DNA of 64,000 nt from Azospirillum brasilense (GTDB lineage: Bacteria; Pseudomonadota; Alphaproteobacteria; Azospirillales; Azospirillaceae): the NCBI RefSeq assembly GCF_005222205.1, contig NZ_CP032347.1, forward strand, positions 1 to 64,000, given 5' to 3'. A program made the translations under genes and the position numbers. Within the stretch, counting starts at the first letter, position 1. Each line of letters begins with the position of its first letter. Below the pieces are notes generated by a model. That model was not told the DNA's origin. It saw only the letters and a program-made list of their open reading frames with translations, and did no database searches. Positions 8,319 through 17,195 of this stretch are shown in pieces.

Positions 8319-9719
8319 TCAAAGGGGAAGGGCGGGGCGCTGACGGTGATGGTCGGTCGCCGCCTGGAAGGCCGCCCCGGCGCGGAAGACCAGCGGCTCG
8401 TCGAACCAGCGCCCGACGATCTGCATGCCCACCGGCATCCCGTCGCCGTCGAAGCCGCAGGGCACCGACATGGCGGGCAGGCCGAGCGCGCCGAAGCCGT
8501 AGGTGAAGCGGCTGACCGCGCGCGTCGCCTCGATCATGTCGGCGCTGTCGTAGATGCGCGGGGCCACGATGGGGGTGGTCGGGGTGATGATCAGGTCCAC
8601 CCGCTCGAACAACTCGCGGAACCGCAGCTTCCAGGAGGCCAGCCAGCGCCGGGATTCCGCGTACTGCACGCCGGACACCGGCAGGCCGAGCTGCAGGCGG
8701 CGCAGCACCTCCGGCCCGATGGACTCCGGGGCGGTCTCCATCTTGTCGAGGTGGTATTGCGCCATGTCGGCGACGAGCAGCGAGAAGGCGGTGCGGGCCT
8801 GCGCCACCTCCGCGTCCTCGATGGTGATGTCCACCAAGACGGCGCCGGCCTTCTCCAGCACCGCCGCCGCCGCGCGCACCCGCTCCGCCACCGCGGGCTG
8901 GAGGCTGTCGAAGTAGAAGTTCCGCGGCAATCCGATGCGCACACCGGCGATCCCCGCCTTCAAATCCGGCAGGAAATTGGCGAGCGGCACGTCCACCGAG
9001 TTCGGGTCCTCCGGGTCGTAGCCGGCGATGGCGGCGAAGGCGCGCGCCACATCGGCGACGGAATAGGCCAACGGGCCGATGGTGTCGAAATCGACGCTGC
9101 ACGGGATCATGCCGGTGTTCGACACCCGGCCGACGCTGGGCCGCAGCCCGTCCACCCCGCAGAGCGCCGCCGGGATGCGGATGGAGCCGCCGGTGTCGGT
9201 GCCGATGGAGACCCGGCACAGCCCGGCGGCGACCGAGGCCGCCGAACCGCCGCTCGACCCGCCGGGCACCCGCCCGGTGTCCCAGGGATTCCGGCAGGGG
9301 CCGTGATGCTCGTTCTGGTTCGTCGAGCCCAGGCAGAATTCGGACAGGTTGTTGCGCCCGACCAGGATGGCGCCGGCGTCGCGCAGGCGGCGCACCAGCG
9401 GGGCGTCCTGCCGGCCGAGCCGGGCGAAGCGGGCGGAGGAGCCGTAGCTGGTCGTCTCCCCGGCCAGTTCGAAGCAGTCCTTGATGGTGACGGTCACCCC
9501 GTCCAGCAGGCCGGGCCAGTCGCCCGCCGCCCGCGCCTCGTCCTGCGCCCGCGCCCGGCGGAGCGCCCCGTCGGCGTCCACCGCCAGCAGGGCGTTGACG
9601 ATCGGGTTCAGGCTCTCGATGCGGGCGAGGCGGGCGCGGGTTTCCGCCTCGCTGGTGCCGGGCATGGATGGGCTGCCGCCGCCGGACCGGGCCGGATGCG
9701 CTGTCGAAAGTTCGGACAT
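8319..9719 (-). CDS. Amidase signature family hydrolase (B)
   Basis: A 466-aa amidase with the full triad: Lys80 in VTIKDCFELAG, Ser155 in VPGGSSGGSA, and nucleophile Ser179 in GTDTGGSIRIPAA. It is only distantly similar to the amidase encoded 35 bp downstream, so this is family co-occurrence rather than recent tandem duplication. The N-terminal 20 residues are low-complexity, so translation may begin later, for example at Met19. It probably acts on a different bond of the same pathway intermediate as its neighbours; substrate unknown. Confidence 0.85.
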   Translation of the reverse strand: MSELSTAHPARSGGGSPSMPGTSEAETRARLARIESLNPIVNALLAVDADGALRRARAQDEARAAGDWPGLLDGVTVTIKDCFELAGETTSYGSSARFARLGRQDAPLVRRLRDAGAILVGRNNLSEFCLGSTNQNEHHGPCRNPWDTGRVPGGSSGGSAASVAAGLCRVSIGTDTGGSIRIPAALCGVDGLRPSVGRVSNTGMIPCSVDFDTIGPLAYSVADVARAFAAIAGYDPEDPNSVDVPLANFLPDLKAGIAGVRIGLPRNFYFDSLQPAVAERVRAAAAVLEKAGAVLVDITIEDAEVAQARTAFSLLVADMAQYHLDKMETAPESIGPEVLRRLQLGLPVSGVQYAESRRWLASWKLRFRELFERVDLIITPTTPIVAPRIYDSADMIEATRAVSRFTYGFGALGLPAMSVPCGFDGDGMPVGMQIVGRWFDEPLVFRAGAAFQAATDHHRQRPALPL

Positions 9720-9821
9720 GCGTTGCTGCTTTCCGCTCGCGTGCCGGATGGCTTCGGACGAACTGCTCCGGCGACGGCCTGTTGAAGTCGCTTCGTTGCG
9801 CTTAGGTGTGGGGCCGCCGGG

Positions 9822-10451
9822 TCAGGCGGCGTCCGCCAGCGCGAGATGGGCGATGACCGCGTCCAGCGGCATCACGTCGGCGTATTTCTTGCCCATGTCG
9901 AACAGGTTGGCGCGGTGCGGCTCCTCCGCCCGGTCGCCGACGCACTCCTCGACGATGATCGGGCGCAGCCCGTGGGCGGAGGCGTCGATCACGCTGGCCC
10001 GCACGCAGCCCGAGGTCGTGCAGCCGGTGACCAGCAGCGTGTCGACCGCGTTCGCCCGCAGCCAGGACGACAGGGCGGTGCCGAAGAAGGCCGAGGCGTG
10101 CTGCTTGCGCACGATGAACTCGTTGGGCAGCGGTGCGACCTCGGGAGCGAAGGCGACGTCGGGCGAGTCGGCGGTCAGGGTCAGCAGCGACGGAATCTTC
10201 TCACCGAAGGGGCCGATGCCGCCCGGAGCCTCCGGCGCGATGAAGCAGGCGTGGGCGATCGGCATGCCCAGGGGGCGGACATGTCCGAGCAACTTTCCCG
10301 TGGCGGTGATGGCGCTGTTGATGTTGAAGCCGCCGAAGGCGTCCTCACGCGTAAAACCGATCTGGAAATCGATGACGAGGAGGGCGCACTTGCGGCCGAA
10401 GCCGAGCGGCTTGCCGATGCCCTGGCGGTCGTAGATGGAAAGATCGCTCAT
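9822..10451 (-). CDS. Isochorismatase-fold cysteine hydrolase (N-carbamoylsarcosine amidase-like), copy 1
   Basis: A 209-aa cysteine hydrolase. The triad Asp28 (LLVIDFQ), Lys116 (IVRKQHASAFFGT) and Cys149 (CTTSGCVRAS) is complete, with the 33-residue Lys-Cys spacing of N-carbamoylsarcosine amidohydrolase. Relatives cleave carbamoyl or amide groups (N-carbamoylsarcosine, maleamate, biuret, nicotinamide). It is first gene of the minus-strand arm, reading away from the importer genes. A second enzyme of the same family with the same active-site spacing lies at 16448-17101 in the opposite arm. Confidence 0.85.
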   Translation of the reverse strand: MSDLSIYDRQGIGKPLGFGRKCALLVIDFQIGFTREDAFGGFNINSAITATGKLLGHVRPLGMPIAHACFIAPEAPGGIGPFGEKIPSLLTLTADSPDVAFAPEVAPLPNEFIVRKQHASAFFGTALSSWLRANAVDTLLVTGCTTSGCVRASVIDASAHGLRPIIVEECVGDRAEEPHRANLFDMGKKYADVMPLDAVIAHLALADAA

Positions 10452-10797
10452 TTCAGGAGGTTCCTTCTTCCGCTGCAGCGCCGCATCACGGGCGCCCAGT
10501 CAGCATACAACGAGGTTTTTTTGCATTCAAAGTCCATAGTTTCACCATTTCAAACTCACCTCTGCCCGCCTTTTGCGCAGAGATGCATATTGCTGTATTC
10601 ATAAGCAATCCTGTCGAAACAGATCATAAATCACTGTTTATAAACGATCTATGGCCCGCCTGCGACAACCCGTCGCAGGGTGGCACGATTCCTGCGAATT
10701 TGGTCGGACATAAGGGTCCAGCGCAGATTGTGTGCAAAAATAGACCGGACAAATATCAGCGCTGCCCGTAAAATCTTGGACACAGAGGAGCAGGCTT
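10452..10797. promoter_or_regulatory. Divergent promoter region of the amide uptake/catabolism cluster
   Basis: A 346-bp AT-rich gap between divergent arms, with no supported gene. Visible elements are a perfect hairpin CCTGCGAC-N5-GTCGCAGG at 10659-10679, AT-rich stretches around 10540-10650 suitable for promoters, and two related boxes: TGGTCGGACAT at 10701-10711 and GACCGGACAAA at about 10743-10753. The first box resembles the TNGTNNNACNA consensus of FCD-type GntR operators, and the cluster's own GntR/FCD gene is at 18307. The ribosome site GAGGAG before 10798 is clear. Operator assignment is inference. Confidence 0.45.
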
Positions 10798-12381
10798 ATG
10801 GACGGGATCAATCGCAAGGAACGGGCCGGCCGGATCGAGCGGAGCGGTGTCAACCGCCGCCAGTTCGGCACCCTGCTGGCCGCAGGGGCCCTGGTGGCGG
10901 GCAGCGGCTGGCCGCTGCCGGCGTCGGCGGCTCCGCCGGTCCTGCGGGTGCGCATCGGCAGCGACATCGGCAACCTCGATCCCGCCCGCATCTTCCAGAT
11001 CGAGAACCAGACGGTCGCCACCCAGATCTTCAACGGGCTGGTCAAGTACGACGAGGCGACCAACGCCATCGTCCCCGACCTTGCCACCGGCTGGGAGATC
11101 TCCGGCGACGGCACCGTCTACAGCTTCGCCCTGCGCGGGGGCGTCACCTGGCACAAGGGCTTCGGCCCCTTCACCTCCGACGACGTGAAGTTCTCGTTCG
11201 AGCGCGTGCTCGACCCGCAGACCGGCAGCAGCTACAGCGGTCAGCTCGCCTCCATCAAATCCATCGAGACGCCGTCCCCCGACCGCGTGGTCATCACGCT
11301 GAAGGAGCCGAACTCCGGCTTCCTGCACAAGGTGTCGGCCTTCAACCAAGGCTGGATCGTCAGCCGCAAGGCGCTGGGCGAGATCGGCGACAAGGCCTTC
11401 GCCCTGAACCCCGTCGGCACCGGCCCCTTCGTGTTCCAGAACTGGGCGCCGGGCCGCGAGGTGAAGCTGTCCGCCAACAAGGATTATTTCGCGGGCGCCC
11501 CCAAGGTCGAGGAGGTGCAGTTCCGCGTCATCAAGGACGAGACGGCGGCGGCCATAGCCCTGGAGAACGGCGAGGTCGACATCTTCTTCGGCCTGCAGCA
11601 GCCGGAGGTCATCCAGCGCCTGAAGGGCGGCGGCTTGGTCACCGTGCTCGACCGCGACGCCAACCACACGATCAACCTCGTCCTCAACACCTCGATCAAG
11701 CCGCTGGGCGATGTGCGGGTGCGGCAGGCGATCTACCATGCCATCAACCGCAAGGCGCTGATCGACGGCTTCTTCAAGGGCACCAAGACGGAGGCGAGCG
11801 GCTTCCTCACCTCCTCCTTCCAGGAATTCACCGACCAGGTCCCGCTGTTCCCCTACGACCCGGCGAAGGCCAAGGCGCTGCTCAAGGAGGCCGGGGTGGG
11901 AAGCTTCTCGCTCGACCTCGTGGCGCCGGGCGCCAACCCCTACGACAAGATCGTCGTGCCGATCGCCAGCGACCTCGCCGCCGTGGGCATCGACGCCAAG
12001 ATCAAGGTGCTGGAGCGCGGCGCCTACCTCCAGGCGCGCAACAAGGGCACGGTGCCGACCTGCGTCACCGGCGTCGTCGGTGCCCCCGACCCGGACAGCC
12101 CGATCCTGTCGCTGTTCGCCAAGTCCTCCTTCCCGCCGGGCCTCAACACCGCCCATTACGAGGGCATCGAGGACCTGATCGCCGCCGCCCGGCAGGCCCA
12201 GGGCGACGCCGCCCGCAAGGAGGTCTACGGGAAGATCCAGGCCAAGGTCATGGGCGACGTGCCGGTGATCCCCCTCTACGCCGACCACCTGTTCATCGCC
12301 CACACCAAGAAGGTCTCCGGCTTCGTCCAGAACTCCCTGTTCACGATGAGCGCCTATCCGGTCTCGCTGCTGGAGGCCTGA
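10798..12381 (+). CDS. Peptide/amide ABC transporter substrate-binding protein (SBP family 5)
   Basis: A 527-aa periplasmic binding protein. The N-terminus has a twin-arginine-like export signal (NRRQFGTLLAAGALVAG, residues about 19-35) ending near ASAA. The mature part shows family-5 features: RIGSDIGNLDPARIF, LVKYDEATNAIVPDLATGWE, the FTSDDVKFSFERVLD block, and a C-terminal VIPLYADHLFIAH. It should capture a di/oligopeptide or other amide-containing solute and deliver it to the two permeases that follow. GAGGAG precedes the ATG. First gene of the plus-strand arm, with 2 bp to the next gene. Confidence 0.9.
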   Translation: MDGINRKERAGRIERSGVNRRQFGTLLAAGALVAGSGWPLPASAAPPVLRVRIGSDIGNLDPARIFQIENQTVATQIFNGLVKYDEATNAIVPDLATGWEISGDGTVYSFALRGGVTWHKGFGPFTSDDVKFSFERVLDPQTGSSYSGQLASIKSIETPSPDRVVITLKEPNSGFLHKVSAFNQGWIVSRKALGEIGDKAFALNPVGTGPFVFQNWAPGREVKLSANKDYFAGAPKVEEVQFRVIKDETAAAIALENGEVDIFFGLQQPEVIQRLKGGGLVTVLDRDANHTINLVLNTSIKPLGDVRVRQAIYHAINRKALIDGFFKGTKTEASGFLTSSFQEFTDQVPLFPYDPAKAKALLKEAGVGSFSLDLVAPGANPYDKIVVPIASDLAAVGIDAKIKVLERGAYLQARNKGTVPTCVTGVVGAPDPDSPILSLFAKSSFPPGLNTAHYEGIEDLIAAARQAQGDAARKEVYGKIQAKVMGDVPVIPLYADHLFIAHTKKVSGFVQNSLFTMSAYPVSLLEA

Positions 12382-12383
12382 CG

Positions 12384-13322
12384 ATGGACCGGCTTCTTCG
12401 CCAACTCTCGCAGCTCGCGATCACGGTGTTCGGCATCGTGACCGTGACCTTCTTCCTGGTCCGGATGATCCCCGGCGACCCCGCGCAGTACATGCTGGGC
12501 GACTACGCGACCGAGGAGGCGCTGGCGACGCTGCGCGCCCAGCTCGGCCTCGACCAGCCGGTCTATGTGCAGTACGGGCTCTACGTGCTGCGCGCCGTCA
12601 CCGGGGATTTCGGGTCGTCGGTGGTCACCGGCCGCCCGGCGCTGGAGGAGATCCTGTTCAGCCTCCCCGACTCCGCGATCCTGGCCTTCGCCGGCCTCGC
12701 GGTGGCGGTGGTGATCGGGATCCCGCTCGGCATCCTCACCGCGGAGCGCCAGGGATCGTGGAGCGACATGCTGATCATGATCGTCGCGCTGTTCGGCATC
12801 TCCTTCCCGGTCTTCTGGCTCGGCCTCGCCTCCGTCCTGCTGTTCTCGCAGGAGCTGAAATGGTTCCCGGCGCTGGGGGCCAGCTCGGGCGGCGGGTTGC
12901 TGACGCACCTGCATCATCTGGTGCTTCCAGCCGGCGTGCTGGGCATCTCGGTCGCGGCCTACATCACCCGCCTGACCCGCTCGGCGATGCTGGAGGTGCT
13001 GGGCCAGGACTGCATCCGCGTCGCCCGCGCGATGGGCGTGCCGGAACGCCGGGTGGTGTGGCGGCTGGCGCTGAAGAACGCGCTGGTGCCGATCCTCGCC
13101 ATCGTCGGGGTGACCTTCGCCTGGTCGCTGGGCAGCGCCATCCTGATCGAGGTGGTGTTCAGCCGGCCCGGCATCGGCTCGATGATCCTGAAGGCGGTCT
13201 CGGCCCGCGACTACCAGCTCGTCCAGGCGGGCGTGCTGGTGCTGGCCGTCGCCGTCGTCCTCGTCAACAGCCTGCTCGACCTCGCCTACGGGCTGGTCGA
13301 TCCGCGCCTGTCCACACGGTGA
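12384..13322 (+). CDS. ABC transporter permease, DppB/OppB type
   Basis: A 312-aa inner-membrane permease of the DppB group. It has the N-terminal helix plus VRMIPGDPAQYMLG, about six transmembrane segments, and an EAA-type loop (ITRLTRSAMLEVLGQDCIRVARAMG, then GVPERRVVWRLALKNAL) contacting the ATPases. It starts 2 bp after the binding-protein gene, so it is in the same operon, and pairs with the DppC-type permease next to it. Confidence 0.9.
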   Translation: MDRLLRQLSQLAITVFGIVTVTFFLVRMIPGDPAQYMLGDYATEEALATLRAQLGLDQPVYVQYGLYVLRAVTGDFGSSVVTGRPALEEILFSLPDSAILAFAGLAVAVVIGIPLGILTAERQGSWSDMLIMIVALFGISFPVFWLGLASVLLFSQELKWFPALGASSGGGLLTHLHHLVLPAGVLGISVAAYITRLTRSAMLEVLGQDCIRVARAMGVPERRVVWRLALKNALVPILAIVGVTFAWSLGSAILIEVVFSRPGIGSMILKAVSARDYQLVQAGVLVLAVAVVLVNSLLDLAYGLVDPRLSTR

Positions 13323-13325
13323 CCC

Positions 13326-14207
13326 ATGGCAGCCACAGCAACCCTTGCCGCGTCGCCGCGGCGGTCGTCCCTGATGCGCTATTTCCGCCATCCGGGCTTC
13401 CTGATCGGCGTGATCCTGCTGACCCTGCTGCTGATCGTGGCGGTGGCGGCCCCCTGGATCGCCCCGATGTCGCCGCTTGAGACCGACCTCGCCAACACGC
13501 TGGCCCCGCCCTCGGCCGCGCATCTCCTGGGCACCGACCAGTTCGGGCGCGACGTGCTGTCCCGCCTGATCTGGGGCACCCGCATCTCGCTCCAGGTCGC
13601 CGTCGCGGTGATGGCGCTCTCGCTGTCGCTGGGGATGGTGATCGGCGCGGTCGCCGGTTTCTTCGGCGGCTGGGTCGAGCGGGTCACCGTCTCGATCATC
13701 GACATCCTGCTGGCCTTCCCCGGCTTCCTGCTGGCGCTCGCCCTGGTGGCCGCGCGCGGCTCCTCGCTGGAGTCGGTCATCATCGCCGTGGCGCTGGCCT
13801 TCACGCCGCGGGTCGCCGCGGTGATGCGGGCGGTCGTCCTGACGATCAAGCCGCGCACCTACGTCGAGGCGTCGCGGGCCATCGGCATGGGCACGATGCG
13901 GCTGCTCTTCCTGCACGTCGTGCCGAACAGCCTGCCGCCGGTGATCGTGGTCGCCACGGTCAGCGCCGCCACCGCCATCCTGGCCGAAGCGGGCCTGAGC
14001 TTCCTCGGCCTCGGCGTCCAGCCGCCGGCCCCGACCTGGGGCAACGTGATCGCCGACGGCCAGAGCTTCCTGGCCTCCAACCCGCTGATCTCGCTGTCGG
14101 CGGGCATCTGCATCGCGGTGATGGTGGTCGCCCTGAACCTGCTGGGGGACGGCCTGCGCGACACGCTCGACCCGCAGATGCGCCGCTCCTCCGGACGCGT
14201 GCTGTGA
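13326..14207 (+). CDS. ABC transporter permease, DppC/OppC type
   Basis: A 293-aa inner-membrane permease. The DppC-type N-terminus contains HLLGTDQFGRDVLSRLIWGT after the first helix, and the coupling loop reads PRTYVEASRAIGMGTMRLLF. About six membrane segments. Its stop overlaps the GTG start of the following ATPase gene (14204-14207). Forms the heterodimeric channel with the preceding permease. Confidence 0.9.
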   Translation: MAATATLAASPRRSSLMRYFRHPGFLIGVILLTLLLIVAVAAPWIAPMSPLETDLANTLAPPSAAHLLGTDQFGRDVLSRLIWGTRISLQVAVAVMALSLSLGMVIGAVAGFFGGWVERVTVSIIDILLAFPGFLLALALVAARGSSLESVIIAVALAFTPRVAAVMRAVVLTIKPRTYVEASRAIGMGTMRLLFLHVVPNSLPPVIVVATVSAATAILAEAGLSFLGLGVQPPAPTWGNVIADGQSFLASNPLISLSAGICIAVMVVALNLLGDGLRDTLDPQMRRSSGRVL

Positions 14208-15292
14208 GAATGCCCCCCATGCCAAACAAGGCCATGCCCAACCTTCATCCCGTGGCCCCGGCGGCTCCCATCGCCTCCGCCACGGCCCCCCGCCCGGTCG
14301 CGCTGGAGCTGCGTGACCTGACCACGGTCTTTCCCGGCGACGACGGACCGGTCACCGTCATCGACGGCGTGTCGCTCGCCGTGCGGGCCGGCGGCACGCT
14401 GGCGGTGGTCGGCGAGTCCGGATCGGGCAAGTCGATGACCTTCCTGTCGGCGCTGGGCCTCGTCGCCGCACCGGGCCGCGTCCGCCGCGGCGAAGTGCGG
14501 ATCGACGGCGCCGACATCCTGCACCAGCCGCCGGAGCGGCTGCGCCGCCTGCGCGGGGCGGTCATTTCGATGATCTTCCAGGACCCGCTGACCGCGCTGA
14601 ACCCCGTCTTCACCATCGGCGAGCAGATCGTCGAGGTGCTGCGGGCGCACCAGCGCATCGGCCGCGCCGCCGCCCGCGCCCGCGCCATCGAGCTGCTGGC
14701 CCGCGTCCAGATCCCCGACCCGGCCCGGCGGGTGGACGATTACCCGCACCAGCTCAGCGGCGGGCAGCGCCAGCGCGTGCTGATCGCCATGGCCATCGCC
14801 CTCTCGCCCAAGATCCTGATCGCCGACGAGCCGACCACGGCGCTCGACGTGACGGTGCAGGCGCAGATCCTCGACCTGCTCGCCGACCTCCAGGCGGAGA
14901 CCGGCATGGCGCTGGTCCTGATCACCCACGATCTGGGGCTGGTCGCCAAATACGCCGACGACGTGGCGGTGATGTACGCCGGGCGGCTGGTCGAGACCGG
15001 TTCCATGGAGGAGGTCTTCACCAGGCCCCGCCACCCCTACACCCGCGCGCTGTTCCGCAGCATCCCCCGCCTCGACGGCCCGGTGGACGAGGAGCTTCCG
15101 GCCATCGAGGGTCAGCCGCCCAACGTCGCCCGCCTGCCGCCCGGCTGCGCCTTCGAGCCGCGCTGCACGGTCGGCCACGGGCGGGCGGACTGCTGCACCC
15201 GGCGGCCGCTGCCGCTGGCCGGCGACCGGTCCGGCCACCGCAGCGCCTGTTTCCACGAAGACCTGCCCGACCGGAAGGAGGCCATCCGATGA
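14204..15292 (+). CDS. ABC transporter ATP-binding protein, DppD/OppD type
   Basis: A 362-aa ATPase. It has Walker A VGESGSGKSM (a Met after Ser where Thr is usual), Q-loop IFQDPLTALNP, signature QLSGGQRQR and Walker B ILIADEPTTALD. The C-terminal oligopeptide-transporter extension has LPPGCAFEPRC. The start is either GTG 14204, overlapping the previous stop, or ATG at 14210 or 14219. The N-terminal 35 residues are Pro/Ala-rich and variable, so the exact start is open. Confidence 0.88.
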   Translation: MRMPPMPNKAMPNLHPVAPAAPIASATAPRPVALELRDLTTVFPGDDGPVTVIDGVSLAVRAGGTLAVVGESGSGKSMTFLSALGLVAAPGRVRRGEVRIDGADILHQPPERLRRLRGAVISMIFQDPLTALNPVFTIGEQIVEVLRAHQRIGRAAARARAIELLARVQIPDPARRVDDYPHQLSGGQRQRVLIAMAIALSPKILIADEPTTALDVTVQAQILDLLADLQAETGMALVLITHDLGLVAKYADDVAVMYAGRLVETGSMEEVFTRPRHPYTRALFRSIPRLDGPVDEELPAIEGQPPNVARLPPGCAFEPRCTVGHGRADCCTRRPLPLAGDRSGHRSACFHEDLPDRKEAIR

Positions 15293-16413
15293 GCGATACC
15301 CTCTCCGCACCGCCTTCGGCCCTGGAACTCGTCGACGCCACCCGCGTCTTCACCCGCCGCGGCGGCCTGTTCAAGAAGGCCGGCAAGGCGGTGCGGGCGG
15401 TGGACGGCGTGTCGCTGACCATCCGCGCCGGCGAGACGCTGGGGCTGGTCGGCGAGAGCGGCAGCGGCAAGAGCACGCTCGGCCGCCTCGCCCTGCGGCT
15501 GGTCGAGCCGACCAGCGGGCGGCTGCTGGTCGACGGGCGCGACGTGACCGGCGTGTCCAAGGCCGAGATGCAGGCGATGCGGCGCGACATCCAGATGGTC
15601 TTCCAGGACCCCTACGGATCGCTCGACCCTCGCGTCACCATCGGCCAGAGCATCGCCGAGCCGTTGAAGGTCCATGGGCTGTGGGACGGCGACGGGCCGC
15701 AGAAGGTCGCCGGGGTGATGAGCCTCGTCGGGCTCGACCCCTCGCACGCCGACCGCTACCCGCACCAGTTCTCCGGGGGCCAGCGCCAGCGCATCGGCAT
15801 CGCCCGCGCCCTGACGCTCGACCCCAAAATCCTGGTGCTGGACGAGCCGGTGTCGGCGCTCGACGTGTCGATCCAGGCGCAGATCATCAACCTGCTCCAG
15901 CGCATCCAGCGGGAACGCGGGCTGTCCTACCTGTTCATCGCCCACGATCTGGCGGTGGTCCGCCACGTCAGCCACCGCATCGCCGTGATGTATCTCGGCA
16001 AGGTCGTGGAGATGGCGGAGCGCGACAACCTCTACCGCCGGCCGCTGCACCCCTACACCGTCTCGCTGCTGGCGGCGGTGCCCATCGCCGACGTGCGGAT
16101 GCGCAACCGCCGCCGTACCTCGGTGTCGATGGGGGAGATCGGCTCGGCCACCAACGTGCCGCCGGGCTGCCGCTTCCACCCGCGCTGCTACCGGGCGCGG
16201 CTGGTCGCCGCGGCGGGCGGCGTGCCCACCGAACGCAGCGGCGACGCCCTGCTGCCGCGCGCCTGCCTGATCGACCAGCCCGCTCTTAGGTCCTGCGGCG
16301 GCACCGACCAAGTCGCCTGCCACTTTCCCGAAACACCGGAAACCCGGTCCGAGGTCGCCACGGCGGTCCTTCAGGACATCGGCTATCCGCCCATCCGTCC
16401 CATCACCCTGTAA
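15289..16413 (+). CDS. ABC transporter ATP-binding protein, DppF/OppF type
   Basis: A 374-aa ATPase completing the importer. Motifs: Walker A VGESGSGKST, Q-loop MVFQDPYGSLDPR, signature FSGGQRQR, Walker B ILVLDEPVSALD, and C-terminal VPPGCRFHPRC. The ATG overlaps the preceding stop by 4 bp. The tail beyond residue 320 is longer than in typical OppF and ends with a lineage-specific stretch (VLQDIGYPPIRPITL). The importer now has one binding protein, two permeases and two ATPases, all on one strand. Confidence 0.88.
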   Translation: MSDTLSAPPSALELVDATRVFTRRGGLFKKAGKAVRAVDGVSLTIRAGETLGLVGESGSGKSTLGRLALRLVEPTSGRLLVDGRDVTGVSKAEMQAMRRDIQMVFQDPYGSLDPRVTIGQSIAEPLKVHGLWDGDGPQKVAGVMSLVGLDPSHADRYPHQFSGGQRQRIGIARALTLDPKILVLDEPVSALDVSIQAQIINLLQRIQRERGLSYLFIAHDLAVVRHVSHRIAVMYLGKVVEMAERDNLYRRPLHPYTVSLLAAVPIADVRMRNRRRTSVSMGEIGSATNVPPGCRFHPRCYRARLVAAAGGVPTERSGDALLPRACLIDQPALRSCGGTDQVACHFPETPETRSEVATAVLQDIGYPPIRPITL

Positions 16414-16447
16414 TCGGCCCCCTGCAATCGGCTTAAGGATCACCCCA

Positions 16448-17101
16448 ATGTTCAGCGTCACCGACGAACTCAAGGACAACTATTCCGGCGTCTTCCAGAA
16501 CCGGATCGGCTTCGGGCGGAAGGCCGCCATCATCTCCATCGACTTCATCGACTTCTACACCCAGCCCGGCGCCCCCTTCTTCGGCCAGGGTGTGGTGGAC
16601 GCGACGATCGCCAGCGTGCCGCTCTACGCCGCCGCCCGCCGCGCCGGCCTGCCGGTCATCTACACCAAGGTCGTCTATGACGCGGCCGGAACCGAAGGCG
16701 GCATGTTCGTGAAGAAGATCCCGGCGCTGCGCGCCTTCACCGCGGACAACCCGCTGGCCGAGTTCGACGCCCGCGTGACGCCGGAGCCGCAGGACGTCGT
16801 GCTGGTCAAGCACCATTCCTCCGCCTTCTTCGGCACGCCGCTCAGCACCATGCTGCGCGTGATGGAGTGCGACACGGTGATCCTCACCGGCTGCTCCACC
16901 AGCGGCTGCGTGCGGGCGACGGCGGTGGACGCGGTGTCCCACGGCTTCCGCGTCATCGTCCCCGCCGAATGCGTGGGCGACCGCCACCAGTCCCCGCACG
17001 ACTCCGCCCTGTTCGACATGAACGCCAAGTACGGCGACGTGCTGCCGGTGGCGGAGGTGATGGCTTACGTCGAGAAGCAGGCCGAGGCCGTGGCCGCCTG
17101 A
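16448..17101 (+). CDS. Isochorismatase-fold cysteine hydrolase (N-carbamoylsarcosine amidase-like), copy 2
   Basis: A 217-aa enzyme with triad Asp32 (ISIDFIDFY), Lys121 (LVKHHSSAFFGT) and Cys154 (CSTSGCVRAT). It shares segments such as SAFFGT, TSGCVRA, ECVGDR and LFDM with the copy at 9822-10451, so the two are clear paralogs, but they differ elsewhere, which suggests two substrates or an old duplication. It lies 34 bp after the importer ATPase gene with an AAGGATC ribosome site, so it is probably cotranscribed and acts on the imported compound or its product. Confidence 0.87.
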   Translation: MFSVTDELKDNYSGVFQNRIGFGRKAAIISIDFIDFYTQPGAPFFGQGVVDATIASVPLYAAARRAGLPVIYTKVVYDAAGTEGGMFVKKIPALRAFTADNPLAEFDARVTPEPQDVVLVKHHSSAFFGTPLSTMLRVMECDTVILTGCSTSGCVRATAVDAVSHGFRVIVPAECVGDRHQSPHDSALFDMNAKYGDVLPVAEVMAYVEKQAEAVAA

Positions 17102-17195
17102 TTTCTCCCATCCTCCTTCCACCCCATCCGAACTGTATGGAGCGGTGGCGCGCCCGCGGCCGACCGGCGGGCGCACCCCTGAGCAATCTGCCGAC

